A DNA stretch of 35,213 nt, from positions 1 to 35,213 of the forward strand of contig CALLWB010000032.1 of assembly GCA_938016265.1 (NCBI GenBank), given 5' to 3'. A program made the translations under genes and the position numbers. The notes below the pieces were generated by a model, which worked only from the letters and a program-made list of their open reading frames with translations, had not been told where the DNA came from and searched no databases. The DNA comes from an uncultured Saprospiraceae bacterium (GTDB lineage Bacteria > Bacteroidota > Bacteroidia > Chitinophagales > Saprospiraceae). Shown in pieces: positions 30,288 through 35,213 of this stretch (position 1 is its first letter; every line of letters starts with the position of its first letter).

Positions 30288-33200
30288 ATGAAAAATGAAA
30301 GAGACATAAATCAAGATCAGAGGCAATTTTCTAATGCTGCTTCCGTAGAGGAAAAGGACAGTATTCAGGAAGGCACCTCGGCAATCCGTCCACCACAGTT
30401 GGCAATCAACACTTCTCCCATCGAAGAGGACAAGCCCTTGGAGTCTATTGAAGAAACTGCAACAAAAGAAGAAAAAACAGAAGACAAAAAATCAGGTAAA
30501 GAAACGGCAGACACCCCACCCGCTGACGACAACAACCAATCATCCAATAGCCGATTTCAACTAGACAATAACAACCATTCGGCATCAAAAAAGGCGGGAA
30601 AGCCAGCTTCCGATAAGGAAGAAGACAAAAATCAAAAAGAAAAGAAAAAAGAAAAATTTCAACTCGAAAGTGGTGGCGAGGAGGGAGGAAACGCAGGAAA
30701 CGGACTACCAAATAGCCTAAACAACCAAATGGAATCCGCATTTAATGCAGATTTTTCGAACGTTTCCATTCATAAAAATTCGCAGAAAGCAAAAGAAATT
30801 GGAGCCTACGCGTTTACACAAGGAAACGACATCCATTTTGCACCCGGCCAATACCAGCCCTTCACCCCAAAAGGACAAGAACTAATCGGCCACGAGCTAA
30901 CCCACGTCGTCCAGCAAAGCGAAAGCACTGTCAGTCCAACCTCCGAGGTAAATGGAATGCCAGTCAATGACAATAAAGCACTAGAACAAGAAGCTGACAC
31001 CAAAGGGAAAAAAGCCACTAAGAACAATACACCCAACAAAAAAGGGGCAAAGAAAAAACCGACACCAAAACCTGTAGCACAAGGCAAATTTGTCTTGCAA
31101 AAAGCAGCCGCCCCTGGTAAAACGCCAAACTCCGCACCAGCAAATTCTAAGCAAACAACGAGCCCAGTAGCCCAAGTGCCAACTGCAAGTGCTCAAGTAC
31201 AAGCACCTACCGCTGTATCGGGAGGAGATTTTAATGTAAAGGCTTTCTTACAAACTGCGACAAATGCACCATTCCAACTAGGCAAGAGCAAAATAAATGT
31301 ACTTTCTACCAATGAACAAACTAAGAAAACTGCGCCCACAAAAGTAGAAGAATCAAAACAAGCCACTATCGCTCCAGCCGGTGAAACAGATACCAGAATA
31401 AAAGGCGATGCAGTAAAGACAACAGATAATAAACCAACACCGGATACACGGGAAGCGAAAGCGAAAAATGACCTAAAGTCGAAACTTTCCCAAAACATGC
31501 CAACAAAATTGAAGCATGTTGATAATTTCAAAAAAGATGGTAAGGCAGGGATCATTACTTCTGCTGGGAAAAGCGTAATCCGAGTCGACAAAGGGGGAAT
31601 TGTTACTACCTATAGAGGTATAAATACCGTAAACCCACAAGCAGGCAGTCCTCCAACAGAACCAGAATGGGAAGATGCTTCTCAGGAAGAAATAAACGCC
31701 TATAATGCAGCCTATTCAGCATGGGAATCTTCTCTAAATGGTATCCCGGATGAAATTAACAATTCTGTCCCACTCCCAGATATTGAAGACGCGCCACTGA
31801 CAGACGCCTTGAAATTGTCGGAGGAATTTATTCCCGATCTAAAACCAATCCAATCCCACTTCAACAAGGATAAAGAAGGAATTGACAAAAAAATAGCTGA
31901 CGAAGGGATTACCAAAGTACACCTTGACATGGTAGACTCCGGCGAATTGTTGGAGGTAAAAGAGGGAGTGGAAGAGCTGGATAAAATCGAAGATGAAATC
32001 CCCGATGAGCTAGAAACTGTAAGAACGGAGGAACAATCCAATCTTGATGGGGAGCTCAATACTGCAGAGGAAACTGGCAGACAGGAAATGCGCACCGAAC
32101 GGGAGACCGAACTAGAAGCGGCAAGAGATATTCAGAACGATACAAAAATGTCTTTTGAAGAAAAAAGGGCAGCAGTGGTCGCTCATATTTACTCGATTTA
32201 TAACCCAGTAAAAGAGGAGGTTTCCCAAACCTTATCAGATCTGGAGACTCAATCTCACGCGGAGTTTAAAGCCGGAATGGACAAGGCCGCCCAGGAGTTT
32301 GAAGACAATGTTGACAAAAAGATAAAAGCATATAAAGATGAGCGATATAGCGGTGCTACAGGCTGGCTCAAATGGTTAGACGATTTATTAACAGGCATAA
32401 ATGACCATCAAGAAGTAAAAGATACCCTTGAGACGGAACGGGATATTTATGTCGGTAAAATAGATACCCTAATTGCTACTATCACTACCCGCAATAAAGG
32501 AGTGATTGAAGAATGTAAGGTAAAAATCAACGATGCCCGTACAAAGATTGATGCGTTTATCAGCGGACTAGAAGGAGACCTCCTCGCTGCAGCTCAAAGT
32601 GCACAATTTGACATTGAACAAAAACTCCTGCAACTCGAAGAAGATGTAGAAAAGAAAGAACAGGACCTCATTGCCATGCTCCAGGTAAAAAGAGATGAGG
32701 CCATTCGTCTAATCGACGAAAAAATCGAAAAACTCAAGGAAAAATGGGAGGGTGTCCTCTCTAAAATCTTAAAGTTTATTGGAGAACTGGCGCTTGAATT
32801 CTTGAAATGGGCATTGAATAGTGTCGGACTGGATGCAGACAAATTTATCAACACCGTAATAACCATAGGAAAAGCGATTTGGGCGATTATTAAAGACCCC
32901 ATTGGTTTTATCAAGAACCTAGTCGCTATTGTAAAAGGAGGATTCCAGTTGTTTTTTAGCGATCCAGTGCAAAATCTATTGTCTGCCCTTATCGGATGGT
33001 TGACTGGCAATTCTGGAGACATTCAACTCCCAGAAACTTTTGATCTCAAAGGCATTTTGATGATGGTGCTGGATTTCTTTGGTGTCGGCTGGGAAATGAT
33101 AAAAGGTCTTTTTGCCGAGCAGCTAGGTCCACAATTAGTAGATTTTGCTATTTCTGGTATCGAATTGATTACAAATATTATTCAGGATGGCCCGATTGCT

Positions 33201-35213
33201 ATTTGGAATATGGTGAAAGGCGAAGCCACAGAAAACTGGCCGGAAGCCCGTCAGAAAATGGTCGATAATGTTGGAGAAGACGCTGTCAAAAATATTGAAG
33301 ACTTCTACAATCTGATAAAAGGTATTCAGGAGGACGGACCCGAGGCAATCTGGGAGTTTGTCAAAACCAAGAGCCAGGATATTGTCAAGGCAATCAAGGA
33401 CATGATCATTGAAAAATTGATCGACTGGGGGGTCGGAGAAGTTCTGAAAAAAGGAATTGCCACCGTTATGGCCATCGCTACCGGATTCATTGGTGCGATA
33501 AAAGCTATTTACAACGGAGTCATGTTTTTTGTGAAAAATATTGATGTCATTGGTGCCTTATGTTCTGCCTTACTTGGTGCACTTGCGGATGCTGCGCTGG
33601 GCGCTGTTGGTTCTGGAATCAATCGAATTTTTACAGCTATCGGATTAGTTATTCAATTATTGATTGCCTTATTGGCGGAGCTCATTGGTCTATCTGGCAT
33701 ACCTGAGGCAGTTGGAAAAGTAATCGACGGAGCAATTGGTGCGGTGCAAAATTTCCTTGCAAAAGCAGTAGAATGGATTTCTAATATCCTGAAAAAAATC
33801 TGGGCCAAAATAAAATCCTGGTTTACCAAAGACGAAGAAGGGGGTACCGATGGCAACTATGATGATCTATCGCATGACCAAAAGGTCGCTCAAGGACTGT
33901 CTTATATCCATAAACTCGAAGACGACTTCGTAGAAGAAGATAGAATCAAAGAAGAAGATGCACAAGATATCGTCAACAAAGTAAAAGAAGGCGAGGAAGA
34001 TAAAACTAAACGAACTGGCAAAGGACAAATCTTCTCCAAACTAGAAGTCACCGATACCGATCTCGCAGGAAATGAGAATGGTAGATGGAATTACTTGTGG
34101 TCGGCTAGCCCGGATGATGTTGAAGAAGGATGGTTCAAATGGCGGGACGGTGTCCGATGGTTGGTCAAAGAAGGACTGGAAGAACTTGGTATTGATATCG
34201 ATATGTTTATTGCATTAGTTGGTGATTCAGTCGATGTGTTAAAAGCCTTATGGGATAATCCTGGCGCATTTATGAGCAACTTGGTCGATGCCGTAAAAGG
34301 CGGTTTTAATAGCTATACTGCGAATATTGGTGATAATATTAAAGATAGTCTGGCTTCCTGGCTTACGGGTTCTACCGGAATGGAAGTCCCTTCTGCCTGG
34401 GATGCGAAAGGGATGTTTGGAATGGCGCTGGACGCACTTGACTTAAAATGGGATACTGTCAAAGGATATTTGATTGAAGAACTCGGCGCACCGATTGTAG
34501 ATACCGCGATTGCAGGCTGGGGTTTCTTGTCGACAGTGATAACAGAAGGCCCAATAGCACTTTGGAATGACATGGTGGATACCGGGAATGAAGTACAGGG
34601 CACCATCGTCGACAGCCTTAAACAATGGGCAATCACCGAAATTCTCGAAGCAGGCGCTTTCTATGTGCTAGGATTTCTGACACCTGCCACTGGGTTTGTA
34701 AACGTCGTCAAATCCATCTGGCGAATGATTCAGTTCTTCTACAGCGAAGCAACAAAAATCATGGAATTATTCACCACGATCGGTGCATCCATAGCAGACA
34801 TCGCAGCAGGCAATATTAGCGGAGCAATAAGTATGGTCGATTCTGGTTTGCAGCAAATGACGACCCTTTTAGTTAGCTTCTTAGCAAAAATACTAGGGAT
34901 CTCCAACGTCCGCTACAAGATTAAAAAACTACTGGATAACGTCCGGGTAAAAATCAAAAACGCCCTCCAAAAGGCTGTTAAAAAATTGGCTGGATATATT
35001 AAAGATTGGGGCAGTGACACGGGTCAGGATTTCAGAACGTATCAAGAGAAGGAGCAAGATCTCAACAAGGCGATCAAAGAAGCAGATGTACACGTATTAA
35101 ATGAAGATTTGGATGATGATGAAACGGAAGCTAAATTCCCAGCCATCAAGCAGAAGTACCAAATGAAAGAATTGATTTTGGTGACGGAAAGTGAAACGGA
35201 ATTTGAAGAAATC
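30288..35213 (+). CDS. Third giant DUF4157 effector (3' end outside window)
   Basis: The frame is open from the ATG at 30288 to the last base (1642 codons, no stop). In order: PPQL leader motif (35-38); K/E-rich stretch with FQL motifs; DUF4157 (about 139-215; HELTH at 202-206); VLQKAA (269-274) and a Thr/Pro/Ala linker; then, instead of the beta body, a long charged helical region (about 385-822, with RYSGATGWLKW near 690). Two copies of a hydrophobic module follow, beginning NLVAIVKGGF (877) and NLVDAVKGGF (1331). The layout matches widespread DUF4157 eCIS-associated proteins that carry a coiled coil, an NLVxAVKxGF hydrophobic module and a variable C-terminal toxin. No LysM, PG-binding or beta-repeat is seen. 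The toxin tip and any immunity gene lie to the right of the window. Confidence 0.85.
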   Translation, partial: MKNERDINQDQRQFSNAASVEEKDSIQEGTSAIRPPQLAINTSPIEEDKPLESIEETATKEEKTEDKKSGKETADTPPADDNNQSSNSRFQLDNNNHSASKKAGKPASDKEEDKNQKEKKKEKFQLESGGEEGGNAGNGLPNSLNNQMESAFNADFSNVSIHKNSQKAKEIGAYAFTQGNDIHFAPGQYQPFTPKGQELIGHELTHVVQQSESTVSPTSEVNGMPVNDNKALEQEADTKGKKATKNNTPNKKGAKKKPTPKPVAQGKFVLQKAAAPGKTPNSAPANSKQTTSPVAQVPTASAQVQAPTAVSGGDFNVKAFLQTATNAPFQLGKSKINVLSTNEQTKKTAPTKVEESKQATIAPAGETDTRIKGDAVKTTDNKPTPDTREAKAKNDLKSKLSQNMPTKLKHVDNFKKDGKAGIITSAGKSVIRVDKGGIVTTYRGINTVNPQAGSPPTEPEWEDASQEEINAYNAAYSAWESSLNGIPDEINNSVPLPDIEDAPLTDALKLSEEFIPDLKPIQSHFNKDKEGIDKKIADEGITKVHLDMVDSGELLEVKEGVEELDKIEDEIPDELETVRTEEQSNLDGELNTAEETGRQEMRTERETELEAARDIQNDTKMSFEEKRAAVVAHIYSIYNPVKEEVSQTLSDLETQSHAEFKAGMDKAAQEFEDNVDKKIKAYKDERYSGATGWLKWLDDLLTGINDHQEVKDTLETERDIYVGKIDTLIATITTRNKGVIEECKVKINDARTKIDAFISGLEGDLLAAAQSAQFDIEQKLLQLEEDVEKKEQDLIAMLQVKRDEAIRLIDEKIEKLKEKWEGVLSKILKFIGELALEFLKWALNSVGLDADKFINTVITIGKAIWAIIKDPIGFIKNLVAIVKGGFQLFFSDPVQNLLSALIGWLTGNSGDIQLPETFDLKGILMMVLDFFGVGWEMIKGLFAEQLGPQLVDFAISGIELITNIIQDGPIAIWNMVKGEATENWPEARQKMVDNVGEDAVKNIEDFYNLIKGIQEDGPEAIWEFVKTKSQDIVKAIKDMIIEKLIDWGVGEVLKKGIATVMAIATGFIGAIKAIYNGVMFFVKNIDVIGALCSALLGALADAALGAVGSGINRIFTAIGLVIQLLIALLAELIGLSGIPEAVGKVIDGAIGAVQNFLAKAVEWISNILKKIWAKIKSWFTKDEEGGTDGNYDDLSHDQKVAQGLSYIHKLEDDFVEEDRIKEEDAQDIVNKVKEGEEDKTKRTGKGQIFSKLEVTDTDLAGNENGRWNYLWSASPDDVEEGWFKWRDGVRWLVKEGLEELGIDIDMFIALVGDSVDVLKALWDNPGAFMSNLVDAVKGGFNSYTANIGDNIKDSLASWLTGSTGMEVPSAWDAKGMFGMALDALDLKWDTVKGYLIEELGAPIVDTAIAGWGFLSTVITEGPIALWNDMVDTGNEVQGTIVDSLKQWAITEILEAGAFYVLGFLTPATGFVNVVKSIWRMIQFFYSEATKIMELFTTIGASIADIAAGNISGAISMVDSGLQQMTTLLVSFLAKILGISNVRYKIKKLLDNVRVKIKNALQKAVKKLAGYIKDWGSDTGQDFRTYQEKEQDLNKAIKEADVHVLNEDLDDDETEAKFPAIKQKYQMKELILVTESETEFEEI
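32916..35010 (+). repeat. Duplicated ~450-residue hydrophobic pre-toxin module in the third giant
   Basis: Copy A starts at 32916 (NLVAIVKGGF, then LIGWLTG, LPETFDLKGI, DGPIAIW). Copy B starts at 34278 (NLVDAVKGGF, then LASWLTG, VPSAWDAKGM, EGPIALW). The offset is 454 residues. Copy A is followed by an acidic linker near 33830-34080. The second giant has one related copy starting near 27391 (NLVDSVTGGF, then WLLGDP, DGPKAV). The modules are rich in amphipathic and hydrophobic helices. Confidence 0.75.

Noticed and set aside
1-35213. CRISPR arrays, tRNA or rRNA genes, insertion sequences
   Set aside because: I saw no regularly spaced direct repeats of the right size, no cloverleaf or rRNA sequence, and no transposase frame or terminal inverted repeats.

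Overview
The window looks like a Bacteroidota chromosome segment, most plausibly from a Saprospiria-type marine or environmental lineage. The reasons are moderate to low GC, almost no Shine-Dalgarno sequences, two perfect TAnnTTTG-type -7 promoter elements, and protein families typical of that group. The species assignment is inference.

The main content is a plus-strand tandem cluster of three giant genes (4004-17449, 19287-28958, and 30288 to the right edge, incomplete). Each begins with the same leader: a PPxL motif, a low-complexity charged stretch with two short F-x-L/F motifs, a DUF4157 domain with an HExxH motif at a fixed distance, and a [V/I]xQ[R/K]AA motif followed by a Pro/Ala/Thr linker. 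DUF4157 is established as a marker of cargo or effectors of extracellular contractile injection systems (eCIS). No sheath, tube or baseplate gene is present here, so the delivery machine is inferred.

The first giant (4481 aa) carries, in order: leader, five ~170-residue beta-repeats (510-nt period), a further beta-rich body, a hydrophobic hairpin, LysM-like domains, a T4-type GH24 lysozyme with its catalytic Glu/Asp/Thr intact, a CHAP/NlpC-like Cys/His hydrolase, two peptidoglycan-binding domains, an SH3-like domain, a LysM domain and a long hydrophobic helical segment. It ends with two stacked warheads, a TNT-type NAD(P)+ glycohydrolase and an EndoU RNase, each preceded by a copy of the same ~80-residue adaptor module. 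Two genes follow without a gap (17453-18271 and 18271-19188) and are the obvious immunity candidates.

The second giant (3223 aa) is a colinear paralogue. It has only two of the 170-residue repeats, lacks the lysozyme and CHAP cassette, has one peptidoglycan-binding domain, and has a different hydrophobic module and C-terminal toxin (probably an HNH or non-specific nuclease type). A candidate immunity gene overlaps its stop codon. The third giant has no beta body. It goes from the leader into coiled coil and then two copies of the same hydrophobic pre-toxin module seen in the second giant; its tip lies outside the window.

The left 4 kb holds a truncated secreted-protein gene, a terminator, a small membrane protein on the minus strand, and a divergent two-gene operon (a membrane-spanning putative regulator or sensor plus an exported protein). 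It also holds two AT-rich orphan genes (one DUF4304-like) and a 46-codon minus-strand ORF that may be immunity or remnant genes. The exported protein and the divergent small protein share an unusual C-terminal tail, KYSGxxGxGY.
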